From positions 1 through 35,429 of the forward strand of contig CAWDTM010000001.1 of assembly GCA_963805305.1 (NCBI GenBank): DNA of 35,429 nucleotides. Direction: 5' to 3'. This document shows, piece by piece, positions 16,824 through 24,482 of this stretch. Source of the DNA: CAVXEH01 sp963805305. GTDB lineage: Bacteria; Chloroflexota; Limnocylindria; QHBO01. Positions within the stretch are counted from its first letter, which is position 1, and the number at the start of each line of letters is the position of its first letter. A model generated the notes under the pieces. It had not been told where the DNA came from. It searched no databases and was given only the letters and a program-made list of their open reading frames with translations. The position numbers and the translations under genes were made by a program.

Positions 16824-17684
16824 ATGGAGCGCGTGGCCGTCACCGGCGCAGGAGGACTCCTGGGCCGCCTGTGTGTCGCGGTGCTCGAATCGCGGGGCCA
16901 CATGCTGCTCGGTTTTCGGCACGAGACGTTCGACATCTCCAGCAGCAATGACCGCTCACGGCTGGCGGCGTGGAATCCCACAGTCGTCGTGAATTGCGCC
17001 GCCTGGACCGATGTCGACGGCTGCGCCAGGAACCCCGCCCTCGCGCTGCGGATCAACGGCACCGCAGCCGGCGCGCTGGCCGAGGCCGCGGTGCAGGCTG
17101 GTGCACGCTGCGTGCAGATCAGCACCAACGAGGTGTTCTCCGGATCCAAGCAGGCGCCCTACCTCCCTGAGGACGAGCCGTCCCCGATCAATCCTTACGG
17201 GGCCTCAAAGCTCGAGGGCGAACGGCTGGTGGCGGCGGCGGGGCAGGGAAACCTGATCGTGCGCACGGCGTGGCTCTTCGGACCGCGGCGGCCCAGCTTT
17301 GTCACCAAGATCCTGACGGCCGCCGCGCGAGCTGCCGAACGCGGCGAGGCGCTTCGCGTGGTCGACGACGAGTGGGGAAACCCGACGTGGGCGCCAGCCC
17401 TCGCCGAGCGTATAGCAGACGCGATCGAGGCTGAGAGGCACGGGGTCGTGCATCTTGCCGGTTGGCCGGCGGTGAGCCGGCACGGTTGGGCGTCCCGGAT
17501 CCTCGATGCCGCCGGGTACTCAATCGAGGTGGAGCCGATCTTGAGCGCCGAATTCGTCCGCGCATCTCGACCGCCGCTCCGATCCGTCCTGGCAGTGATG
17601 GCCGACGATGCCTTGCGCCTGGAGTGGACAGATCCGTGCGACCACTACGTTCACGGGGTGACGGCCAGGACTGCGGCGCAATGA
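16824..17684 (+). CDS. rmlD: dTDP-4-dehydrorhamnose reductase
   Basis: NAD(P)H-dependent last step to dTDP-L-rhamnose. 286 aa, typical. The cofactor site VTGAGGLLGRL is at about 6-16, NCAAWTDVDGCARNP at 57-71, ISTNEVFSG (Thr about 101), and NPYGASKLEGERLV with Tyr125 and Lys129 spaced as in the family; RTAWLFGPRRPSF follows. The usual STDYVFDG is changed to STNEVFSG, so the Asp-Tyr pair is replaced, a minor oddity. It starts 3 nt after rmlB and its stop overlaps the next gene as ATGA. The epimerase partner rmlC is 6 kb away at 23922. Confidence 0.9.
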   Translation: MERVAVTGAGGLLGRLCVAVLESRGHMLLGFRHETFDISSSNDRSRLAAWNPTVVVNCAAWTDVDGCARNPALALRINGTAAGALAEAAVQAGARCVQISTNEVFSGSKQAPYLPEDEPSPINPYGASKLEGERLVAAAGQGNLIVRTAWLFGPRRPSFVTKILTAAARAAERGEALRVVDDEWGNPTWAPALAERIADAIEAERHGVVHLAGWPAVSRHGWASRILDAAGYSIEVEPILSAEFVRASRPPLRSVLAVMADDALRLEWTDPCDHYVHGVTARTAAQ

Positions 17685-18442
17685 GCGCTCGAGGAACTGG
17701 TCGCCTGCCGGCCGTCATCCTCGCCGCCGGTGTGGGGAGCCGCCTGGGCGCGCTCACCGCAGACCGGCCCAAGGCACTGCTCGAGGTCGCCGGATTGACG
17801 CTCCTCGACCGACAGCTTACCGCGCTCGAGGCGGTCGGCTGCGAGGATGTCTTTGTGGTCAGCGGGCACTGCGCCGACCGGCTACGCTCCGCGCTCGAGG
17901 ACCGTGGTGGTCGCATCCGGACCCACGAGATCTTCAACCCCGCATACGCGACCGCGAACAACGTCCGGTCGTTCCTGGCTGCCCGGCACGTGGTGGGCAA
18001 TGGGTTCTGCCTCCTCAACTCGGACATCATCTTCGATCCAGCGATCCTGGCCGCCCTGTGGGCCATGCCGGCAGGTTCTTGGATCGTGGTGGACACAGAA
18101 GAGCCACTGGGCGCCGAGGAGATGAAGGTGCAGGTCGATGGCGAGGGCCGGGTTATTCGAATCAACAAGCAGCTCGACGCTGCCGCCTCGGTCGGCGAGT
18201 ACATCGGCTTGGCCAGTTTCGATCCCATCGGTGCTCGTAGGCTCGTGGCTGCGGCGGACCGCCTCGTCGCGGCTGGCGGGAGCCACCTGTACTACGAGGA
18301 CGCGATGGACCGTGAGGCGGCCGCGCTGCGTGTGCGGATCCTCCCGACGCAGGGCCGCGCGTGGACGGAGATCGACGACGGCGTGGACCTGGAGCGCGCG
18401 CGCCACGTCGGTCTCCTCCTTCGGGCGACGGCGTCCGTGTGA
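17681..18442 (+). CDS. Sugar/alcohol-phosphate nucleotidyltransferase (CTP-type, IPCT/LicC-like)
   Basis: Nucleotidyltransferase of 253 aa with the N-terminal signature AVILAAGVGSRLGALTADRP, then KALLEVAGLTLLDRQL (about 11-46). A central metal-binding Asp sits in CLLNSDIIFDPAIL, and EEMKVQVDGEGRVIRINKQL and WTEIDDGVDLERA occur near the C-terminus. The DRPKAL-type loop and the WTEIDD..D ending are seen in the family that activates choline-, inositol- and other alcohol phosphates with CTP. It is embedded between rmlD (ATGA overlap) and a glycerol-1-phosphate dehydrogenase-like gene (GTGA overlap), followed by two CDP-alcohol transferases. The simplest reading is that it makes a CDP-alcohol for them; CDP-glycerol from sn-glycerol-1-phosphate is my favoured but unproven substrate. 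ATG 17681 is chosen from the ATGA junction. Confidence 0.8.
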   Translation: MSARGTGRLPAVILAAGVGSRLGALTADRPKALLEVAGLTLLDRQLTALEAVGCEDVFVVSGHCADRLRSALEDRGGRIRTHEIFNPAYATANNVRSFLAARHVVGNGFCLLNSDIIFDPAILAALWAMPAGSWIVVDTEEPLGAEEMKVQVDGEGRVIRINKQLDAAASVGEYIGLASFDPIGARRLVAAADRLVAAGGSHLYYEDAMDREAAALRVRILPTQGRAWTEIDDGVDLERARHVGLLLRATASV

Positions 18443-19506
18443 GCCTCCCGCTCCTCGCCCATCGCTCAGTAAAGATCCCCCGGTTGCTGCGCCTCGTGCA
18501 CGGGTCGAGCGAGGCGGTTGACGCTCTCGCCGAGCTCCAAGCGCCGGGCAACGCTACTGCCCTGCTGGTTCACTCTGGCTCGCGGTCGCCGACCGGATAT
18601 GGGCGATCGCTGCTGCAGGATGCGCTTGGACGCGGCCTTCGCCTCGCAGAATGCGTCGTCGACGCGAACACCGAGGAGTCCACTCGACAGGTCGTCGAGC
18701 GCATCAATCAGGTGGGACCCCAGTTTGTCGTTGGCGTCGGCGGCGGTCGAGTGCTCGACGCCGCCAAACTCGCGGCTGCCCGAAGCGGCGTCGACTTCAT
18801 CAGCGTCCCCACCCAGGCCTCCAGCGACGGCATGTGCTCGCCGGTGGCTGTGATCGTCACGCCAGAGGGCAAGCCAACCTCGGTAGGAGCCAGAATTCCG
18901 GCGGGGATCATCGTCGACATGGACGCCATCGGTCGCGCGCCGATCATCACCTGGAGATCCGGGCTCGGCGACCTCGTATCGAACCTGTCCGCGGTGCGGG
19001 ACTGGCGCCTTGCCCACGAGGACCGCGGCGAGGAGATCGACGACTTCGCATGCCTCACGTCGGAGGCTGCAGCGCTGGCCGTGATCGAGGACGACGCTGA
19101 TCTCGAGTCGATGGAATATCGGCAGAAGCTGATCCGGGGCCTGATCCTGAGCGGGGTGGCGATGGAGATGGCTGGCTCGTCGCGTCCGGCATCGGGGTCC
19201 GAGCACCTCATCAGCCATGCCCTCGACGAACTCCTGGATGCCCCCCGCCTCCACGGCCTCCAGGTTGCGCTAGGCACCGTCGCCGCCTGCGTGCTGCGTG
19301 GGGAGGATTGCTCGCGGACTGTCCGCTTCTTCCGGCTCATGGGTCTCCCCGTACGGCCGGAGGAGCTCGGCGTCGATTCGGGCCTCGTGCTTGAAGCGGT
19401 CCGGCGCGGCCCGGCGACACGCCCTGGCCGGACGACATTCCTGGACCAGGTGACCGAGACCGAGATCGGCTGGCTCCGCGACGCCTACCGCAGCGGGGTG
19501 CTCTGA
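18439..19506 (+). CDS. sn-Glycerol-1-phosphate dehydrogenase-like protein (EgsA/AraM family)
   Basis: Metal-dependent NAD(P)H dehydrogenase family that reduces dihydroxyacetone phosphate to sn-glycerol-1-phosphate, the archaeal lipid stereoisomer (AraM in Bacillus). 355 aa from GTG 18439, a normal length. It has FVVGVGGGRVLDAAKLAAAR at about 97-116, ISVPTQASSDGMCSP at 121-135, the metal-ligand candidate Asp178 in GLGDLVSNLSAVRDW, the His pair region ASGSEHLISHALD (His256/260) and LHGLQVALGT (His272). These blocks distinguish it from glycerol and phosphonate alcohol dehydrogenases, though a related keto-alcohol phosphate cannot be excluded. It overlaps its neighbours at both ends (GTGA; TGATG), so it is expressed with the nucleotidyltransferase and both transferases. 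Confidence 0.82.
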   Translation: MSLPLLAHRSVKIPRLLRLVHGSSEAVDALAELQAPGNATALLVHSGSRSPTGYGRSLLQDALGRGLRLAECVVDANTEESTRQVVERINQVGPQFVVGVGGGRVLDAAKLAAARSGVDFISVPTQASSDGMCSPVAVIVTPEGKPTSVGARIPAGIIVDMDAIGRAPIITWRSGLGDLVSNLSAVRDWRLAHEDRGEEIDDFACLTSEAAALAVIEDDADLESMEYRQKLIRGLILSGVAMEMAGSSRPASGSEHLISHALDELLDAPRLHGLQVALGTVAACVLRGEDCSRTVRFFRLMGLPVRPEELGVDSGLVLEAVRRGPATRPGRTTFLDQVTETEIGWLRDAYRSGVL

Positions 19507-20294
19507 TGGCGCGGCTGACGCTGGCGGAGGCCCGCCGGCTTGGGCAGGATCACCCGCACCTCGCGGCAGACCCGACCTACTCGCGGCTCGTCATGCGGCG
19601 GCTGTCGCCCTGGCTGACCTGGGCCATTGTGCGTGGCACGTCCCTCAGCGCGGATGCGGTGACCCTTCTGGCCATCGGCTCCGGCGTCGCGGCGGCAGGC
19701 CTGGTCCTCGTCCCTAGCCCGTGGACCTACGTTGCGGCGACCCTCCTCCTGCAGCTCGCGTACCTCTTCGATACGTCGGACGGGGAGGTGGCACGCGTGC
19801 GAGGCACGTCCGGCAAGCGCGGCACCTACCTAGACCTGATCGGGCACTTCCTCCAGAACCGGGCGCTCTACGGAACCTCCGGCTACGTCCTCATGGTCGG
19901 GACTGGCTTCGCGCCCTGGGCGGTCCTGCTGGCGATGCTCGGCGTCGCCTTCGCATCGCCGTTCGGCGAGCAGTCCCGCATGCATGTCCTGGGGGTGCGA
20001 CCCTCCGTTGCCGAGGCCACGCATGGCCGCATCGCGGTGGCGGCCCTGCGGCCGGGCGCCTCGGTAGCCGCGCGCCTGTACTGGCGATACCGCCGGATCG
20101 CGTTCCTGTGGAACTACCCTGCCTCGATGAATCTGTTCTGCCTGGCGCTGCTGGCCGATGCCGCACTAATGACGTCGGGCGCGGCGGATCCACTCGTGCT
20201 GCCCGCCATCGCCGGCCTCTTCGCCGGCACCCTCGCAATCAAGCAGATGTCGAACGCCGTGCGGCTGCTCGGCGCCCAGGACTGGCGGGCGTGA
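19506..20294 (+). CDS. CDP-alcohol phosphatidyltransferase, copy 1, variant active site
   Basis: Membrane enzyme transferring an alcohol phosphate from a CDP-linked donor. 262 aa with about six hydrophobic segments. The signature is at residues 89-114: D89-x2-D92-G-x2-A-R97-x8-G106-x3-D110-x3-H114 (FDTSDGEVARVRG... then YLDLIGH). The family consensus ends in Asp, so the fourth Asp, proposed as catalytic base, is His here. About 85 residues precede the signature. ATG 19506 shares its A with the upstream TGA, and the stop overlaps copy 2 as GTGA. The gene order suggests it uses the CDP-alcohol made by the nucleotidyltransferase at 17681, but the acceptor (glycan, diacylglycerol or other) is unknown. 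Confidence 0.85.
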   Translation: MARLTLAEARRLGQDHPHLAADPTYSRLVMRRLSPWLTWAIVRGTSLSADAVTLLAIGSGVAAAGLVLVPSPWTYVAATLLLQLAYLFDTSDGEVARVRGTSGKRGTYLDLIGHFLQNRALYGTSGYVLMVGTGFAPWAVLLAMLGVAFASPFGEQSRMHVLGVRPSVAEATHGRIAVAALRPGASVAARLYWRYRRIAFLWNYPASMNLFCLALLADAALMTSGAADPLVLPAIAGLFAGTLAIKQMSNAVRLLGAQDWRA

Positions 20295-21139
20295 AGCCCA
20301 TCCACCCCACGATGGCCGAGGTCGGCACCATCGGCCAGAAGGGTCTCAACGAGCCCTACGCCATGGGGCGCCTGTATGGCAGCCGCCTGTCCCGGTATCT
20401 GACCTGGGTCATCGCGCGCACCCCGCTCTCTCCCAACGCGGTCACGGCTCTGGGCGTAGGCCTCGGCATCGCGGCCGGCCTGCTGCTTTGGCTGCCGCTG
20501 GGCCTGGTTCACCTGGGGTCTGTGGGCGCCTACCAGCTTTCTTACGTCCTCGACTTCTCCGACGGCGAGATCGCGCGCCTGCGGCACATGGGGTCGAACG
20601 CCGGCAGCTACATGGACTGGCTCGGGCACTTCTACGTCCCCGTCATAGGCTCCGGCATGCTCGGTGTCCAGATGGTCCGCGAGACGGGTGAGCCGGCCTG
20701 GTTCCTGCCCGCTCTCGCGGCGATGCTGGGACTGAGCGCCTTCCACTTCTCGTGCAAGGAGCACATCGTCATCGCCTACCTTCGACGATATCCGGACCGC
20801 GCCTCCGCAGCGGCGGTCCAGAACGCGATGCAGGATCGGCCGTTCACTCGCCTCGGCGGTCCGGGTGACGCGCCCGGCCGGGCCGCGGCAGCCGACGCCG
20901 CTCGCCCCGGGCTACTGCAGGTCATAGGGGCCGCGCTCATCTATCCCGGCGGCATGCATCTGCTGTCGCTCGCGCTGGTAGCCGACCTGGTTGCCGGTGC
21001 GCTCGTGGGGCACGCGATCGTCTTCCGGGTTGTTCTGCTGGCGGTCTGGGCCATTGGCCTCCTGGGCCACACCGTGCTCGCGATCCGGCGCAACCGGGCT
21101 GCCCTGCTGGCCATGGACGAGATCGGCCGGCGGCATTGA
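20291..21139 (+). CDS. CDP-alcohol phosphatidyltransferase, copy 2, variant active site
   Basis: Second transferase of the pair, 282 aa from GTG 20291 (GTGA overlap with copy 1). The signature is D88-x2-D91-G-x2-A-R96-x8-G105-x3-D109-x3-H113 (LDFSDGEIARLRH... then YMDWLGH), with the same His replacing the last Asp as in copy 1. The shared variant argues for a real subfamily rather than decay. Copy 2 differs by a longer hydrophilic middle (about residues 165-215, RRYPDRASAAAVQNAMQDRP onward) before the last helices. Two unlike copies may act in sequence or form a heteromer; inference only. The next gene, a flippase, starts 37 bp later. Confidence 0.85.
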   Translation: MKPIHPTMAEVGTIGQKGLNEPYAMGRLYGSRLSRYLTWVIARTPLSPNAVTALGVGLGIAAGLLLWLPLGLVHLGSVGAYQLSYVLDFSDGEIARLRHMGSNAGSYMDWLGHFYVPVIGSGMLGVQMVRETGEPAWFLPALAAMLGLSAFHFSCKEHIVIAYLRRYPDRASAAAVQNAMQDRPFTRLGGPGDAPGRAAAADAARPGLLQVIGAALIYPGGMHLLSLALVADLVAGALVGHAIVFRVVLLAVWAIGLLGHTVLAIRRNRAALLAMDEIGRRH

Positions 21140-21176
21140 GCGCGCGCGTCGGGCCTAGCGGCCTGCCATCACGCGG

Positions 21177-22640
21177 GTGAGCGCGTCGGCGAACGACGCC
21201 CAGCCCGCCGCCGCGTCGACCAGAGGCCTCTCGCGCGACACTGCGTTCCTGCTTGCGGCGCGCCTGGCCTCCGCGTTCACCACCATCGTGGTGCTTTCGA
21301 TCGTGGGCCACGCCCGCGGTTCGTCCGAGCTCGGTGCGGTGGGCCTGGGATTCGCCGCGGGCGCCATCGTGGCCGCCATCGCCGCGGCCGGTTCCAGCTC
21401 GATGCTCACCCGAGAGGCGGTCCTGCGCCCCGAGATGGAACCCGTCCTGCTGGGCGCTTTTACTCTCTTCCGTGCGGCCTCCCTGCCGATCGCGGTCGGG
21501 GTGCTGGTCGTCATCGCCAGGGGCGCGTTTCCTGGCGAAGCGGGAGTCGTCTTCTGGACGGGCGCGAGCCTCGTCGTCCAGCAGCTGACCGACCTGCCGC
21601 GAGCCGTCTTTTTCGCGCGCGGCCGGTTCCTGCTGCCGAGCATCGAGGCCATCCTCGAGCAGGCGGCATGGCTGGGCGTCATCCTGGGTGGGTTCGTGAC
21701 CGGCGCGACGACCTCGCAGACGTTCGCCATGGGAACCTGGGTTCTGGCCGGCTCCGTCGTTGCGTGCTATGCGCTCGTACGCTTCGTGCTCGGCGTCGGC
21801 TTTGCCCTTCCTGACCGCCACACGGCAGTCTCGCTGGCGCGGACGGCGATCCCATTCGCGGCGTTTGCCGTGGTCGGGAACCTCTACCAGCGGATCGACA
21901 CGCTGCTGGTTGGCGGCCTGGCGGGGGCCGATGCGCTCGTGGCTGCCGGCGCCTACTTCAGCGCGGGCCGGCTCATGCAGGCGCTCAGCTACCTCCCGCA
22001 GAACCTGAGCAGCGCCGTCTATCCGCGACTGTCGCGGGCGGATGCAGACCTCAGCGTCCTGCTCGGTCCATCGGTCCGGCTCCTCCTGATCCTGTCCGTG
22101 CCCATCCCGTTCGCCACGGCCCTGGCCAGCAGCTGGGCCATGACCGTTCTGTTCGGACCCGGGGTGGCGGCGTACGGCTGGCTCCTCGTGGCCCTCGCAG
22201 CCCTGTCACCGATCCGTTTTGTGGGTGTGCTGCTCGGCACGGCCCTTACCGGGATCGGGGAGCAGGGCAGGCGGGTGGTGGCCGTCTCGATCGCACTGGT
22301 CATCACGCTCGTGGTGAACACCGCCCTGCTTCCGGTCCTTGGGCTGGCCGCGGCGCTGATCGCGCTGACCATGAACGCCATCGTGGTCAACGGGATCTAC
22401 CTGCTGGAGATCCGTGGCCGGTCGGGCTCGCTGGGGATCGTCCGCTCCAGCGTCGTCACGGTGGGGGCGTCGGTCGTCGCTCTGGCTGGCGGGCTCCTGG
22501 CCTCCATGGTCGTCGGTTCGCCGTGGAACCTCGGCGTGTTCGGGGTCGTCTACCTCGTGGTCATCGCCGGGGTGGTGTGGCCGGACCGGCTGATGGCGTG
22601 GCGGCGTCCGCGAGCAGCGCCGCCGGCCGGGACATCGTGA
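21177..22640 (+). CDS. Second Wzx-type polysaccharide flippase (MOP superfamily)
   Basis: Integral membrane protein of 487 aa with about 12-14 hydrophobic stretches, start GTG 21177. The N-terminus (RDTAFLLAARLASAFTTIVV, then a GSSELGAVGLGFAAGAIVAA segment) and the mid-protein FAVVGNLYQRIDTLLVGGLA motif are typical of lipid-linked oligosaccharide flippases. It lies 37 bp after the transferase pair, so it may belong to the same transcript and export a glycan or lipid carrying their product. It is clearly different in sequence from the flippase at 2543. Substrate unknown; no ribosome site stands out. Confidence 0.82.
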   Translation: MSASANDAQPAAASTRGLSRDTAFLLAARLASAFTTIVVLSIVGHARGSSELGAVGLGFAAGAIVAAIAAAGSSSMLTREAVLRPEMEPVLLGAFTLFRAASLPIAVGVLVVIARGAFPGEAGVVFWTGASLVVQQLTDLPRAVFFARGRFLLPSIEAILEQAAWLGVILGGFVTGATTSQTFAMGTWVLAGSVVACYALVRFVLGVGFALPDRHTAVSLARTAIPFAAFAVVGNLYQRIDTLLVGGLAGADALVAAGAYFSAGRLMQALSYLPQNLSSAVYPRLSRADADLSVLLGPSVRLLLILSVPIPFATALASSWAMTVLFGPGVAAYGWLLVALAALSPIRFVGVLLGTALTGIGEQGRRVVAVSIALVITLVVNTALLPVLGLAAALIALTMNAIVVNGIYLLEIRGRSGSLGIVRSSVVTVGASVVALAGGLLASMVVGSPWNLGVFGVVYLVVIAGVVWPDRLMAWRRPRAAPPAGTS

Positions 22641-22680
22641 CACCTGTCCCCGGGTCCCTTGGGGCGGCAGGCGTCGCGGG

Positions 22681-22686
22681 TACCAT
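22681..22686 (+). promoter_or_regulatory. Candidate -10 box before the DUF1972 glycosyltransferase
   Basis: TACCAT, in the same GGGTACCAT context as at 13233, predicts a start near 22693. That leaves about 120 nt of leader before ATG 22816, within which the small frame 22721-22819 is open. Confidence 0.35.
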
Positions 22687-22720
22687 AGGCCCACTCCGCG
22701 CAGCCCGACGTGGACGCGCG

Positions 22721-22819
22721 ATGCCGTCCCTCGGGCCGAAACAGGAAGGACACCCGGACGACGTGATGACAAGCGCAGCGGCCGTCGTGAACGCGCACGC
22801 AACCGCCACGCGGCGATGA
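22721..22819 (+). CDS. Possible 32-codon leader ORF coupled to the next gene
   Basis: ATG 22721 opens a 32-aa frame (begins MPSLGPKQEGHPDD) whose TGA overlaps the glycosyltransferase ATG as ATGA. Neither start has a visible ribosome site, so coupling from this frame could explain how the larger gene is translated. A short open frame in GC-rich DNA is weak evidence by itself, and it resembles nothing I recognise. Confidence 0.25.
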   Translation: MPSLGPKQEGHPDDVMTSAAAVVNAHATATRR

Positions 22820-23925
22820 GGATTGCGATCCTCGGAACCCGAGGGGTCCCTGGCCGCTATGGCGGTTTCGAGACGTTTGCGGAGGAGCTCTCGCTGCGCC
22901 TCGTTGCCCGCGGGCATGCCGTGACGGTCTACTGCCGCGCCGCTTCCGGTGAGCCGCGGCGGGCTCGTCACCGTGGCGTCGACCTGGTGAACCTGCCGGC
23001 GATCCGCACCAAGTACACGGAGACCATCTCGCACACGCTGCTCTCCGCGCTGCACGCCGCGCTGCGCCAATACGACCTGGTCTACGTCTGCAACAGCGCC
23101 AACGCCCCAATCTGCTGGATCCCGTGGGCGCGCCGCCAGCCGACAGTCCTGAACGTGGACGGGCTGGAGTGGGAGCGGAGGAAGTGGGGAACGGTCGGAA
23201 AGGCCTACTACCGCTGGGCGGCGCGGCTCGCCGCGCGCATGCCGATCCACGTGGTTACCGACGCGCGCGTGATCCAGCGCTACTACCGCGACGAGCTGCG
23301 CCGCGAGACGGAGTACTTCCCGTACGGGACGGAGCTGTACGACCGCGGTCACGGGGCGGCCGCGCTCGACACCTACGGGTTGCGCCCCGATGGCTACATT
23401 CTTTACGTCAGCCGGCTCGAGCCGGAGAACAACGCCCTCCTGGTGGTCCGCGCCTACCGTGAGCTCGAGACCGAGATTCCGCTCGTCATGGTGGGCGACG
23501 CGCCATATGCCGCCGAGTACGTCCGCGAGGTCTGCGCCGCCGCCGACGATCGGGTGCGGTTCCCTGGCTACGTGTTCGGCGACGACTACCACGCGCTCCA
23601 GGCCAACGCCCGCCTCTACGTCCAGGCCACCGAGGTGGGCGGAACCCACCCCGCGCTGGTCGAGGCCATGGGACACCGCAACGCGATCGTCGCGCACGAT
23701 GTCCCGGAGCACCACGAAGTGCTCGGGGACGCCGGTCGCTATTTCGGGTACCGCGACGCGGCCAGCCTGACGGCGGCCCTGCGGGAGCTCCTCGCGGATC
23801 CTGACGGCATTACCGAGCTGCGCCGGCGGGCGGCCGGCCGTGTCGCGGAGACCTACAGCTGGGATGCGGTGACAGACGCCTACGTGCGCTACTTCGGCGG
23901 GCTGGCGCGTCCGACCGCGTCGTGA
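22816..23925 (+). CDS. Glycosyltransferase with DUF1972 N-terminal domain, likely rhamnosyltransferase
   Basis: GT-B transferase of 369 aa. The start MRIAILGTRGVPGRYGGFET is the hallmark of the DUF1972 family, followed by FAEELSLRLVARGHAVTVYCR, an acceptor-side half ending near FPYG, and a GT1-type donor half with LYVSRLEPENNALLVVRAYR, PGYVFGDDYHALQANARLYV and ATEVGGTHPALVEAMGH. Several characterised DUF1972 proteins (WchF-like) add L-rhamnose. The next gene, overlapping as GTGA, is rmlC of the dTDP-rhamnose pathway, which supports that role here. Linkage and acceptor are not predictable. Confidence 0.85.
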   Translation: MRIAILGTRGVPGRYGGFETFAEELSLRLVARGHAVTVYCRAASGEPRRARHRGVDLVNLPAIRTKYTETISHTLLSALHAALRQYDLVYVCNSANAPICWIPWARRQPTVLNVDGLEWERRKWGTVGKAYYRWAARLAARMPIHVVTDARVIQRYYRDELRRETEYFPYGTELYDRGHGAAALDTYGLRPDGYILYVSRLEPENNALLVVRAYRELETEIPLVMVGDAPYAAEYVREVCAAADDRVRFPGYVFGDDYHALQANARLYVQATEVGGTHPALVEAMGHRNAIVAHDVPEHHEVLGDAGRYFGYRDAASLTAALRELLADPDGITELRRRAAGRVAETYSWDAVTDAYVRYFGGLARPTAS

Positions 23926-24482
23926 TCTCCGTCGTGGAGACCGCGCTGGACGGGGTCATGCTCCTGCAGCCGGTCGTCCGTCGCGACCAGCGCGGCTACT
24001 TCCTTGAGTCATTCTCAGAGCGCGACCTGCTGGCGCTTGGGATCTTCGATCGCTTCGTGCAGGGGAACCACTCCCGGTCGGCGCGCGACGTTGTCCGAGG
24101 GTTGCACTATCAGCTCCCGCCAGGCCAGGCGAAGCTGGTCGGGGTCTTGCGTGGCGCGATCTGGGATGTGGTGGTCGACATCCGCCGCGGGTCGCCCACG
24201 TTCGGTGCATGGAAGAGCTTTGAGCTCGACGACGTCGCGCGGCAGATGCTCTACGTGCCGGTCGGTTTCGCGCACGGCTTCTGCGTCCTCTCGGAGGTCG
24301 CCGACGTCACCTACCAGGTGAGCTCGTACTACGAGCTGAGGCTCGAGCGCGGTGTCGCCTGGGACGATCCACAGGTCGACATCCGGTGGCCGACGACGGT
24401 CCCACTGCTCTCGGACCGCGACCGCGCGAACCCCCGGCTGGCCGAGATCGAGCCCTACGACCCGCCGAGGGCCGGCGGCTAG
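23922..24482 (+). CDS. rmlC: dTDP-4-dehydrorhamnose 3,5-epimerase
   Basis: Cupin-fold epimerase of the dTDP-L-rhamnose pathway, 186 aa. It shows RDQRGYFLESFSERDL at about 21-36, FVQGNHSRSARDVVRGLHYQ with the catalytic His at about 62, GAIWDVVVDIRRGSPTFGAW at about 78-97, YVPVGFAHGFCVLSE, TYQVSSYY, WDDPQVDIRWP and LSDRD near the C-terminus where the second catalytic acid usually lies. GTG 23922 overlaps the glycosyltransferase stop. It is separated from rmlABD by about 6 kb. Its TAG stop lies in a CTAG that also provides the TAG stop of the convergent GT2 gene. Confidence 0.93.
   Translation: MISVVETALDGVMLLQPVVRRDQRGYFLESFSERDLLALGIFDRFVQGNHSRSARDVVRGLHYQLPPGQAKLVGVLRGAIWDVVVDIRRGSPTFGAWKSFELDDVARQMLYVPVGFAHGFCVLSEVADVTYQVSSYYELRLERGVAWDDPQVDIRWPTTVPLLSDRDRANPRLAEIEPYDPPRAGG

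Noticed and set aside
19721..20290. Upstream extension of the second CDP-alcohol transferase frame
   Set aside because: It lies wholly within copy 1 in another frame and is Arg/Pro-rich; the GTGA junction gives the proper start.
17681..21139. Archaeal-type ether lipid synthesis
   Set aside because: A G1P dehydrogenase-like gene alone suggests it, but no geranylgeranylglyceryl phosphate synthase or digeranylgeranyl transferase is present, and the genes are embedded in a glycan operon.
17681..21139. Phosphonate (phosphonoglycan) biosynthesis
   Set aside because: Nucleotidyltransferase, alcohol dehydrogenase and CDP-alcohol transferase genes also occur there, but no PEP mutase or phosphonopyruvate decarboxylase is seen, and the dehydrogenase motifs are of the EgsA/AraM kind.
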